Assembly (NCBI RefSeq): GCF_010093535.1
Contig: NW_022985165.1
Span: 1,023,039 to 1,087,038 of the forward strand
DNA from: Lindgomyces ingoldianus
Lineage: Eukaryota; Ascomycota; Dothideomycetes; Pleosporales; Lindgomycetaceae
DNA: 64,000 bases
Direction: 5' to 3'
The notes below the pieces were generated by a model. It was not told where the DNA came from. It did not search any database and saw nothing but the letters and a program-made list of their open reading frames with translations. Of this stretch, positions 54,389 through 64,000 are shown piece by piece; within the stretch, counting starts at the first letter, position 1, and each line of letters begins with the position of its first letter. The position numbers and the translations under genes are program-made.

Positions 54389-56699
54389 TTATATTAAAAA
54401 ACTTACTTTTACTAGTAACAGCTTTATTAATAATATTATATTAATTATTTATTTAACTATGTCTAACTTTAAAAAGTGTTTAATTTAGTTTAAGTTATAG
54501 TTCTTACACACTGTTACATTAAATTATTTAGTTATTATAGATAGAATTTTAGAGACTTTTTATTAACTAAAGCTTTTAAGTTTAGAACTTTCTATCTTCT
54601 ATAATTAAAATTACTTTTAAAAAAGTTATAAAAAGTGCGCTAAAGTAGAAACTTAAAAACTACTAATAACTTATTAGAATTAAGAACAACTACTAATGCC
54701 TAACTTTTAACTACTATTAGATTTTATTATAAAGACTACAACCTATTCTAGCTACAGCTAAGGTAAAATACTTACTTTTAAAACTAAACTACTACTAACC
54801 TTAATAGCTAAACTCTTTTTTGTAGAATTTAAAGCTAAAAACCTACTAGATTTAGAGTTAAACTTTAGTAGTATAGCTTTTAAAAACTAAGTTACTTAAT
54901 TAAAAGCATAAATTAAATAGCTAACTAGATTAAAAACTATTAGTCTTAATTAACTCTTACTAACTACTAAAGTACTTTTAATAATGCCTTAAATTACTTT
55001 TACTATACTAGTAGTAAAAAACTTTTTAAGCACTTTTAAGCTTTTTTAAAGCTACCTTAATAAACACACGCCTAAGATTAAAAACTTTATAAATAGTAAA
55101 AAACTTATATTTAAATAATAGTAAGGTTTTATAATAGATAAACTTAATATTAATTTAAATTACTATTAAAGTAAGTGTGCACGCATAGTGTTAGTATAGG
55201 AACACACTACTAGTATTGCAAAGAAATACTTAGAGCCTAGATACCTAGCTAAATTAAATAACTTTTAGTTTAAAAATATAAAAAAAATAATTAAGCTTTT
55301 ATAAATATACTTTATTACTAGTAATAAAGAGATAGAAGCGTAATAAGCGTTTTAAACTCTAAAAATAAGTAAAAAAAAAGCATTTTTTACTTTTAAAGCT
55401 TACTTTATTAGTGCTGCTGTTAAGAGGTTTATATTAAAGTTAAAATAGTTCTTTTACTTATAAAAAAAATACTACTTAGCTTAAAAGTACTAAACTTAGG
55501 TTTTAAACACACTTAAAAAAGCTTTTTTAAAATAATAGTAGCTTACTTAACTACTTATAATATAAGAAAAACACTTTTACTATTTTAAAGTAAACTATTA
55601 ACTATACTTAACACTTTAATGTTAGACCTATTATAAATTAATTTTAAAAAGTTTCTAGTAATACATCTAAGGCAGTATACTATTCTAGTCCACTCTAACC
55701 TGCACCTATGTTAGTACTCTAATCTACTCTAGCTACCTACTAACAACCTAGCTAGACACCTGCTTTTAAAAGATAAATAACTTCTAGCAACTATTATAAT
55801 TATAGTAAACTAAAACATTTTACTAGTAATTATTCTATTTCTAGAGTATAAAAAATTAAAGTAGAGTAATAAAAATCTAAAAAAGAGTTTATAAATATAA
55901 ATAATTATAACTTAAACTTTTTTTAAATAAAAAATAAAAACACTTAAAAAAACTTTTTATTTTAAGCTTAAATAAGTATAACTTAGTAAATATTAACTTA
56001 TTACACTTATTTAGAGAAAAACATTTCTAAGTTTTTACTATTTTATGCTTAAAAGGTATTAAAGTTTAATTAAATTTTTTAGTTAATACTAGTATATATA
56101 ACTTTTTATTTACTAACTTAATAACTACTAAGTTTTTATTTTAATACTTTTATATCTTTATTTAACATTTACCTTTTAAAGTTATAGTTAAAAGCTTTTA
56201 AGACTAAATCTAAGTTCCTATCTACTAGTATATCTACCTGCATATGTAAATTAATAGTAGAAGCATCTAAAACTACCTCTTTATAATTATAAACTTAGGC
56301 TTATAAAATTATATTATTAGCATTAAATAGTTACATTATTTTAAAATTTAACTAGATATAAAAAAAATTAGATTATATAGCCTAGTAAGTATCTTACTAC
56401 TTATAAACTTTTACTGCCTTTACTTATATAATTAAACTAGCCTACATGTAATAAAAAAGTAGAGTTAGATATTAAACAACATAACATACTATAAAAAAAG
56501 AACTATATTTAGTAGTTATACAGCCTAATAATTAACTATATTAAGGGTTTACTAAGGCTACTAAAATTATACTACTCTTTTATTGCCTATAGTTTAAAGA
56601 CACTTAAATTATTAATCTACCTATTTATTAAGAAGTCTAGAATAGGTCTAAAAAACATTTATTTTTTTACTATTACTTTTATTTTAGTAAATGCTTTTT

Positions 56700-59250
56700 A
56701 TTTTAATATAAAAAAAGTAAGTTTTTTTTAACTTTTATTTATAAAATTAAGTGTTTAATTAAAGATAAGTAAGCCTTACTATTAGATAATAAATGTAAAA
56801 CTAAAGTATTAGTAAACTTTTAATTACTATTTAAATACTATTAGTACTAAGATGTATTTAGCTACACTGTAGCCTACTAATTACTAGCACATTACTTATA
56901 TAACTATAAAATTGTCTTTATAAAACCTCTTCCTAACAGTTATAGCCCTTTATATAAATAAAATGTTAAGGAACTAGAGGTAATAAAAAAGTACATTATA
57001 AATAATTTAAAAGATAGCTTTATTAAGTAAAGTTAAAGCTCTTTTACATTTTTTATTTTTTATGTATAGAAACTAAATAGTAACTTATGTATCTATGTTA
57101 ATTACTATAAACTTAATGCTATTACTTATAAAAATGTGTATCTAATACTATATATAAATAAACTCTTATTAAGACTTATAAAGGTAGCTATTTTTACTAA
57201 GTTTAATATTTACATAGCTTTTAATAAGATTAAGATAAACCTAAGCTTAAAAAAGTGTATAACTTTTTAGATATAATATAAAATATATAAATATAAAGTT
57301 TTACTTTTTAAATTATGTAATAGCTTAGCAACTTACTAGCACTATATAAATAATATATTAATTAACTAATTAAATAATTTTATATTACCTACTTAAATAA
57401 CATCTTTATCTACTCTAAAAACAAGGCAACTTATATCTTTTATGTTAAAAAGGTTTTAAAAAGGCTCTAGTAAGCAAAATTATAAGTAAAGATTAAAAAA
57501 AGTAAATTTTATATTACTTAAATAAAGTATCTTAGCTATATACTTTTAAATAAAGAACTAAAGGTTAACTTATAGAAAGTAAAAGTGCTACATAACTAGT
57601 AGGCGCCTACTACTATAATAAGTGTAAAATTCTTCTTAGGCTTTACTAAATTTTATTAAGAATTTATTTTAAAAAATTTTTATATAGTAAAACTAATTAT
57701 TACGCTTTAAAGTCCTACTACCTTTTTTATATAAACTTTAAAGTGTAATATAGCTTTTAAAAAGCTAAAATCTAAGCTACTAAAAACACCTATGCTTTAC
57801 TATTTTAACTTTATGTTATAAACTAAAATTAAAACTAATGCTTTTAATAGGGTAGTAGTAGAAGTCCTATCTTAGAAACATGCTAATAGAAATTAGTGCT
57901 CTATTTTATTCTCTAGTAAAGTTATATCTAGTTTCGAGCTAAACTAAGAAATATATAATAAAAAGCTATTTATAATTATTACTATGTTTAAATAATAAAG
58001 GGCTAAGCTTATATTAGTAATAATAAGCACCTTAGTATATAGTAATTATTAGTTATTAGAGTACTTTATAATAATAAAAGTGCTAAATGCTTATTAAGTT
58101 TATTAAGCTAAAAAGTTAGCTTAGTATTACTTTTAAATTAAGTACACCTCTAGCAAGAATAATGCTAGGGCAGACATCTTTAGCTATTATAAATAAGATA
58201 TAGAAAATTTAAAAGCAGCTTAAACTAATAACTAGTTAAAAGTTCTACTTAAACTATACTAACTTTACTTTTAAATTAATAAGAAATTAGCTTAGTATTA
58301 TATTACTTAAATAATAACTTAAGTAACTTTACTAAATATTATAAAAGAACTAAACTAAGTTATATTTTTAAATTTTTTAAAATTATTTAACATATTACTT
58401 TAAAAGAATTAAGCCTTTTTTATATAAAAGTAAAAACTTTTACTTTACTATTATTAGATAAAAAACAAACTACTTTTTTATACTAACTATTTATGTGTTC
58501 TAGCAGACTTGCTACTGTGTACTTAACTTATTTAAAAAGTTTATAATTAAGTATCTTTAGCACACCCTAGTGCTACTAAGACTTATTAGTTACTATTCTA
58601 AAAGTACTACTAAAAGGGTATAAAGGCTACTTATAAATAATATGTATAGAATTGCTTTTTTTATTATAAAGCTTATCTAAAATAGATTTAAACTCTAGAG
58701 TTTATTAACTTTTTTTTAATCCCTAATTAACTAATGCAGCACCTGTGTATTAATTTTAAGAATTTTTTTAAAAATAAGTCTAGTTATAACTAGATTATAG
58801 TTATAATTAATTATATATTTAAATAAGCTATTTTTATTCCCTACTATAAAACAATTAATGCTTAAAAAATAGCTACCTTATTTATTTAATAAGTGTACTA
58901 TTTTAGCTACACACCTAAAACTATTATTTTTAACTAAAAACTTTAGTTTATATCTAGTTTCTAGTCTAAATTTTATTAAATTTTAAGTGTAAAAGTTAAG
59001 CTCTTTACTACTTATTATAAAAAAATAAATAGCTAAATAAAGATTATAAATAAGTATATTAATTAAAGACTAAGCCTTTTTATATTTTTTTACTAAGATA
59101 ACTAGAGTTTCTTACTACCTTTAATTAATTAGGCTTAGATAACCTTACTTTATATAATAATTAAAATGTTTTTATATTAAGTTTTATATAAATCTAAACT
59201 ATGTTAAAGCTAGGACTAAAAACATTCTATAGACTCTATTACAGCTATAG
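56700..59250 (+). pseudogene. RIP-destroyed Ty3 pol (reverse transcriptase to integrase)
   Basis: Fragmentary translation shows reverse transcriptase, RNase H and integrase in that order with a stop every few codons. The changes are of the CAG/CAA-to-TAG/TAA and TGG-to-TAG/TAA type expected of RIP. Limits are approximate. Confidence 0.7.
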
Positions 59251-60990
59251 ATAAGCTAAATTATAAGGATGCTCTAGCATTAGCAACCTACATACATGCA
59301 GCCTAAGAGTTAGCTAAGACCTATATAAAAAAGGCTTAAAATTAGATGTAAACTATAGTTAACTACTACTGCTAGCTAGTTAACTAGAAAGTTAGTAATA
59401 TAGTCTACTTAAATACTAAAAACCTAGCTATTTAAAGACCTAGTTAAAAACTATCTAAATAATAAAAAAGCCTTTTTAAAGTACTTAAAGAAGTTAAAAA
59501 CTTATACTACCTAAAGCTACTTTTAAAGTTAAAAATATATAACATTTTTACACTAAACATACTTTATAAAAACTCTTAGAATCTGCTTCTAAAATAGAAA
59601 CCTCTAAAACCTCCTAAAATTACTATTAATAAAGTAAAGAAGTAAAAAGTAAAGAAAATACTTACTAGTAAGCTTTACTAGAAAATGCTTAAGTACTAAG
59701 TAAAATAAGTAAAATATAACTCTAATTTAGTCTAGTATAAGGCTTTAAATTTTATAAGTTCTTTTTATAAACTAAAAGCTTTTTATAATAAGCATTTAAA
59801 TTAGCTAAGACTTTTAAAAGCTTTATATAAGTAAATTAAGGCTTTTAAAGCTACTGTAAAAGGCATAAATTACTTAGTAAATAATAAGGTATAAAAGTAA
59901 CAAGTTAATTTATAGTTATATATAATAGTATTATAACTTTATAGACATAGTGCTAGGAAGGTCTAACAGTAAGCTATTAGACACTTTTAGACTTTTCTTT
60001 TTTTTCTCTTTTACTTTTCTTTTTTTTCTTTTTCCTTTTCTTTTTTTTAGACTTTTTTTAAACCCTCTTTACTTTATTTTTAGCTACTTAAGAGCGCTGT
60101 AATGTCTACTTAAAGGTTAAATACTAAAGCTTTTAAAGCTAAAACCTAACAGGGTAGCTTAGTGTTTTAGTAGAATAAGGCTACCTAAACACTAGCTGTA
60201 AAAAGCCTAGTTTTTTAGCTTTTTATAACTTGTACTACTTACACTAGGTTTTAAGTAAACTTTAAAATAGCTTTAAAAGCTCTTTTTTTATCTTTATTAC
60301 TTTTTATGTTTTAGGCTACTGCCTATAGCTTAAGAGAGCTTTAAAAACTAAGAATTTTTTTTTATAATATAAAAAAACTTATGTATGTGTTAGTAAACTA
60401 TACCCTAGTAGTATTAAACTATATTTATATAAAGTTACATTTTTTATTATATAAAGTGTAATACTTACATTCTTTTAATTTAAAGAACTAAAAAGAAAAC
60501 TTAACTTAAAGGCTATAAGTAAGAGTGCAAGTAGCTTAAAAGCAAATAACTTAAAACGCCTCTAAAAAGGCTCTAGAAAAAAGGTAAAGCAGTATAGTAA
60601 ATTTCTTTAATACTATAACTAGTTAGTAGACTAAGCTATAAAATGTTAAGTGTATAATAATACTTACAAAGTAAAGATTTAGATAATAGCTAAAGAAAAA
60701 ACTAATAACATTAACTAGACTATATAAGTAAAGTAAGTAAATACTTATTACTATAAATAATAAATTTACTATATTAATAATAACTACACTGCTAGTTACT
60801 ACTAAACAAAAATATTATAATAAAGGCATTATATTAGTATTAGGTCTTTAGTCTAGTTTTTTTTAGTAATAAAAATTTTTAGTTAGAAAGTTATACTTTG
60901 TTATATTTTATCTAAATTAGTTTTAAATTAGTTCTAAATATTTTCTACACACTATAGATAGAAACTATTAGCTTATAAAAGAAAAAGTAG

Positions 60991-61280
60991 TGTAATAATT
61001 CTATAAATTATTATATCTTAGGTTGCTTAGATTCTATCTAAAGGGTCTTTATATTAGCTCTAACTATAACTTAACCTAGTTCTTTATAGTTACTTTTATT
61101 CTTTTATGTATTTAGTTGCACCTTGCTTTTATAGCTAGCTTAGTAGTTTTCTAATATCTTTTTATATAAGGCCTATAGGTGTTAATAGCATTCCTAGGTT
61201 CAGAGTCCCCACGCACTCCCATATGCCTCTGAGTGGATTCCCACCGCATTCGGACCCATTGTCTTGCCTGCGCCGTTACA
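60991..61280 (+). repeat. 3' LTR of the full-length element
   Basis: 290 bp. The first 200 bp are heavily AT-converted, while the last 85 bp (from about 61196) are GC-rich and nearly unmutated. Confidence 0.85.
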
Positions 61281-61596
61281 AGTTGTATAAAAAGATGTGC
61301 ATGTGTAGCTTTTTTTTATATAGTAGTTATAGTATATTTTAAACTAATATAGCCTAGCTGTAAGCGTATAAGATAGAAGAAGACCTAGAGGTAATAAGAA
61401 AAAATAACTAGCCTAAAGAACTTGCTAGTAAAGAGGATTAAAATAAAGGCTAAAGAACATACTATACATGTTATTATTATATATAACTACAGACTTAGGG
61501 ACAAGCCTACCTTAGAAGGAGGTAATGTAACAGTGCTGCCTGTTAAGTTTTGCTGCTAGTTACATAATCTTCCTAAGCGTTAAGTAAGCGCGCTAG

Positions 61597-61796
61597 TGTA
61601 ACAATTCTTATGAATTGTTCCATCTCGGGTCGCCCGGAACCTATCCAAAGGATCCCCGTATCGGCCCCGACCCTGACTCGACCTGGCCCCGACCCTGCCC
61701 TGCCCTCTGCTGTACCTCTATTCCCCCAAGTATTTAGTCGCACCTCTCCCCTTAGCTAGCTTAGTAGTTTTCTAATATCCTTTTGTATAAGACCTT
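61597..61796 (+). repeat. truncated LTR copy
   Basis: The first 200 bp of the same LTR family (TGTAACAATTC to AATATCCTTTTGTATAAGACC), cut off before its 3' third. It is moderately GC-rich. Confidence 0.8.
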
Positions 61797-61880
61797 GTCA
61801 GATATGCGCACCTACTGTCAAGACAGAAGGAACGTTTGACGAAAGCTGCTACATAGTACGAGCAATAGGCTCGAACAGTA

Positions 61881-62006
61881 TGTTGCTGCAAATTGCTGCA
61901 TGTTGCAGCATTTTGCAGCATTTTGCAGCATTTTGCAGCATNNNNNNNNNNTTGCAGCAAATTGCAGCATATTGCAGCAAATTGCAGCAAATTGCAGCAT
62001 GTTGCA
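61881..62006. repeat. 10-bp tandem repeat interrupted by an assembly gap
   Basis: At least nine copies of TTGCAGCAWW, four before and five after ten N at 61942-61951, where the run was evidently not spanned. The true array length is therefore unknown. Open frames translated across it (Cys/Ala/Asn-rich) are artefacts. Confidence 0.85.
61942..61951. other. assembly gap (10 N)
   Basis: Ten undetermined bases; the length is probably nominal. Confidence 0.98.
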
Positions 62007-62334
62007 GGCTGGTCGCGCATAGGGCAAGTGTGCGAGGGACCCGGATCTATTGTGTGCAAAAATCGGGAAATTTCTTGGCGTTCCTCGGATCTTTTTTTCC
62101 CCCACCAAAATTGTATGGGAGATCAGAATCTCGATAGAATTCCTGATATATCAACAAATAACGATTGGATCGGCCCTGGGTAGGTTGAAGCCTTTAGTTT
62201 GTATAGAGAAGCGCCTATACTAACTTTTTTAGGAGTAACAACGCGTTTGTTTGCGATGTATCGCGCTCATGGCGTCTCCATCCTTCCTGGCCGGCCCTGA
62301 TCACCCCAATATCTCAAACTAAGCACCTAAGGGC

Positions 62335-63330
62335 TTGATGATCGCGTTCGTATAAACATCTGTCAGTTTCTCCTGCTTGGATGGCCTAGAACTGCAATTG
62401 CTGATTGTGAGGGTTATTCTCTTTACGTGGTTTACAATGTAGAGAACAATCTTAAGGCTTATAGCAGCGTCTGTAAGCCACCTACTATGAAGCTTAGGAG
62501 ACCTTCTAAAATTAGCGATGAAGATGGCAAAGCTCTGTTTGAGGAGTTGATCTGCAGCAGATGGAGATACTAGGACGAACAAGCCTATTAGCTATGGATG
62601 GAAAGAGGTGTGAAGGTTAATAGATCTACAATCTTCTGTTACCTTGCCTAGCATGGATAGAGCAGGCGTACCTTACAGCCTTTCTTGCAGGCTTGTAATA
62701 AGGAGCTTTAAGAGCTCTACTGTTGCTCTCTCTATTAGTTTACGTAGGACAATTTAGTGTTTCTTAATAAGTTTATCTTTAATAAGAAAACTAGCTAGCA
62801 GCATAAGGCTTATAGGCCTGTAGGCCATAAAAGTTAATATACTTAGGATATAAAGCGCGGGAAGATGTAGGCCATCCTTCTGGCCTATACAGTAAACAGA
62901 TACCTGCCTTGTATAAGGGTAAAGAAAGGATATTTTAATTATAAAGAGTTTATTAATTAGATTAAGCAGCGCCTTCTCCCTTTGCTTTAAGCAACCTACA
63001 GGACCTAGCCTATAGTTATAGTTCTTAATAACGTCTTAATCTATTAGAATAAAGCTGTTACAACTATCCTTAAGGCTGCTAGCTATGTTGTTTGTTTCCT
63101 TTTACTATACTTGCCTAACTATAATCTTATTAAGTTAACCTTTAGAGTATTAAAGGCATAGATTAAAAGGAACTATTTATACTATTAGTAGCAGTATACA
63201 AGCTTTAGCTTGTTCCTTAAGGACGTAATTAGGAGCAGTAAGTGTAATTGTTTTGCTAGGAAACACTTTACATACGCTGCTAGAGGGTTATATATAGAGC
63301 TAGAGAAGCTTAATTAGGTAAGAGCTAAAA
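62335..63330 (+). pseudogene. RIP-damaged Tc1/mariner-like DDE transposase
   Basis: The plus strand translates, through several stops, into the common fungal Tc1/mariner-type transposase. The N-terminal helix-turn-helix part is still nearly open (62335-62570: DDRVRINICQFLLLGWPRTA, then a GRPSK-like RRPSKISDEDGKALFEEL block). It continues with NRSTIF, DNLVFLNKFIFNKKT (first catalytic Asp region), AYRPVGHK, a DIKRGK block, AYTVNRYLPC, KGYFNYKEFINWIK-like, LPNYNLIKLTF (third catalytic acidic region, Glu lost) and the tail CNCFARKHFTYAARG. Damage increases from 5' to 3'. Terminal inverted repeats were not identified. Confidence 0.75.
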
Positions 63331-63613
63331 TTAGCGCTTAACAGGGCTGCAATAAGGATTCCTAGGATAACAGAGACTATAAGGATATTAAGTTGTAAAA
63401 TAATAAAACATTAAACTCTAATTAACCTTATTTAGCTACTAAAAACCCTGCGTTTGTTAGAATCTTAAGTCTATTAAATTCCCTCCTTAGCACTTAATCT
63501 CTGCCCTGTTACTTTACAGATATTTAATAGTTCTTAAGCAGTTTAATATTTAAGTTTAAATTAATAAAGCTTATTATAAAAATAATGTACTATTCTATCC
63601 TTTAACCTAAATA
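63331..63613. other. AT-rich flank between transposase remnant and solo LTR
   Basis: Decayed AT-rich sequence; nothing recognised. Confidence 0.4.
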
Positions 63614-63892
63614 TGTAATGATCCTCATGAATTGTTCCATCTTAGATAGCCTGGAAGGCCCCTGTATTAGCCCTAACCTTAACCTGGCCCTGACCCCTGC
63701 TGTTACCCCTATTCCCTCATGTATTTAGTTGCACCTCGCCCCTGTAGCTAGCTTAGTAGTTTTCTAATATCCTACGTACAAGGCCTATAGGTGTTAATGG
63801 CATTCCTAGGTTTAGAGTCCCCACGCACTCCTATATGCCTCTAAGTAGACTCCCACTGCATTTAGACCCATTGTTTTGCCTGCGCTGTTATA
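63614..63892 (+). repeat. solo LTR with TSD AAATA
   Basis: 279 bp of the same LTR family as at 50321 and 54099, flanked directly by AAATA on both sides (63609-63613 and 63893-63897), with no internal region. It was left by recombination between the two LTRs of an inserted element. Confidence 0.85.
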
Positions 63893-64000
63893 AAATAAAG
63901 CTTCTACTGCTACTATATATAATTTGCTTTAAAAGATTAACATCTTTTTAAGATCTTTTAACGTCTACTTCTGCTCTATTACTATATCCTTTGCCTGTAT

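Larger units (their letters stand above)
54051..61280 (+). mobile_element. full-length Ty3/gypsy LTR retrotransposon, RIP-inactivated
   Basis: 7.23 kb flanked by a perfect 5-bp duplication AGTTG (54046-54050 and 61281-61285). The 5' LTR is 54051-54388 and the 3' LTR 60991-61280; a purine stretch AAAAGAAAAAG precedes the 3' LTR. Translation of about 56880-57450 gives, through many stops, the Ty3 reverse-transcriptase order: PLY near KELEVI, then YINNLKDSFIK, an NYYKLNAIT block and FTKFN. RNase H and an integrase-like region (about 58500-59200, with a TKNFSLYLVSSLNF-like remnant) follow, giving the Ty3 domain order. No open frame survives, so the copy is dead. The gag region is about 54400-56700. 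Confidence 0.88.
45950..64000. other. AT-rich, RIP-degraded repeat block
   Basis: From about 45.95 kb the sequence turns strongly AT-rich with frequent TA steps and stop codons in all frames, interrupted by short islands of normal composition (for example about 46.4-47.1, 51.5-51.9 and 61.9-62.6 kb). Copies of the same LTR differ almost only by C-to-T and G-to-A transitions, often in CA/TG contexts, which is the signature of repeat-induced point mutation in ascomycetes. Named elements are listed separately. The stretches 45950-47096, 52021-54050 and 61281-61596 hold only unrecognised decayed repeat DNA. Confidence 0.85.

Noticed and set aside
61772..62183. Cys/Gln/Ala-rich frames across the N gap
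   Set aside because: They are translations of the 10-bp TTGCAGCAWW repeat on both strands and run through undetermined bases.

Overview
The window is nuclear DNA of a filamentous ascomycete (Pezizomycotina). The evidence is short introns of about 50-80 nt with GTAAGT-type donors and CTAAC/CTGAC branch sites, and clear orthologues of fungal ARG2, NPC2, VMA7, NUR1 and a Cue1-type protein. The last third is AT-rich and full of C-to-T/G-to-A decayed repeats, as left by repeat-induced point mutation (RIP). A leotiomycete is my guess, but the sequence alone does not prove it.

Layout. 0-2.3 kb: a secreted But2-domain protein and a BAHD-like acyltransferase. 3.5-5.3 kb: an unresolved multi-exon membrane gene and a broken ankyrin-repeat gene. 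5.5-9.3 kb: a 3-hydroxyisobutyrate-dehydrogenase-like enzyme divergent from ARG2 (N-acetylglutamate synthase). 11.3-22.2 kb: a specialised-metabolite cluster with a SnoaL-like protein, an isocyanide synthase fused to a TauD-type dioxygenase, a Dit2/CYP56-like P450, a second free-standing isocyanide synthase and a Dtr1-like MFS exporter. 23.8-25.7 kb: an Atg22/UNC93-like transporter. 27-30 kb: a large membrane protein carrying one in-frame stop, and a second SnoaL-like gene. 30.5-42.4 kb: housekeeping genes NPC2, VMA7, NUR1, an RBR E3 ligase with a membrane hairpin, a membrane-anchored DPBB (RlpA-like) protein with a homopolymer frameshift, and a CUE-domain ER protein. 42.4-45.9 kb: no supported gene.

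From about 45.95 kb to the end the composition drops to AT-rich, TA-rich repeat DNA. It holds a 1.76 kb non-autonomous LTR element (TSD CTATA) with an internal 109-bp minisatellite; a deleted Ty3-type element whose 3' LTR was hit by a 425-bp miniature LTR element (TSD GTAGT); a 7.23 kb full-length Ty3/gypsy element (TSD AGTTG) destroyed by RIP; a RIP-damaged Tc1/mariner-like transposase; a solo LTR (TSD AAATA); and a 10-N assembly gap inside a 10-bp tandem repeat.

How the genes work together. Isocyanide synthase, Dit2-like P450 and Dtr1-like exporter repeat the logic of the yeast DIT1-DIT2-DTR1 dityrosine pathway and of fungal xanthocillin-type clusters. Here two different isocyanide synthases flank one P450, which makes this the most interesting part of the window. 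The product is not predictable from sequence beyond an amino-acid-derived isocyanide or formyl-amide compound.
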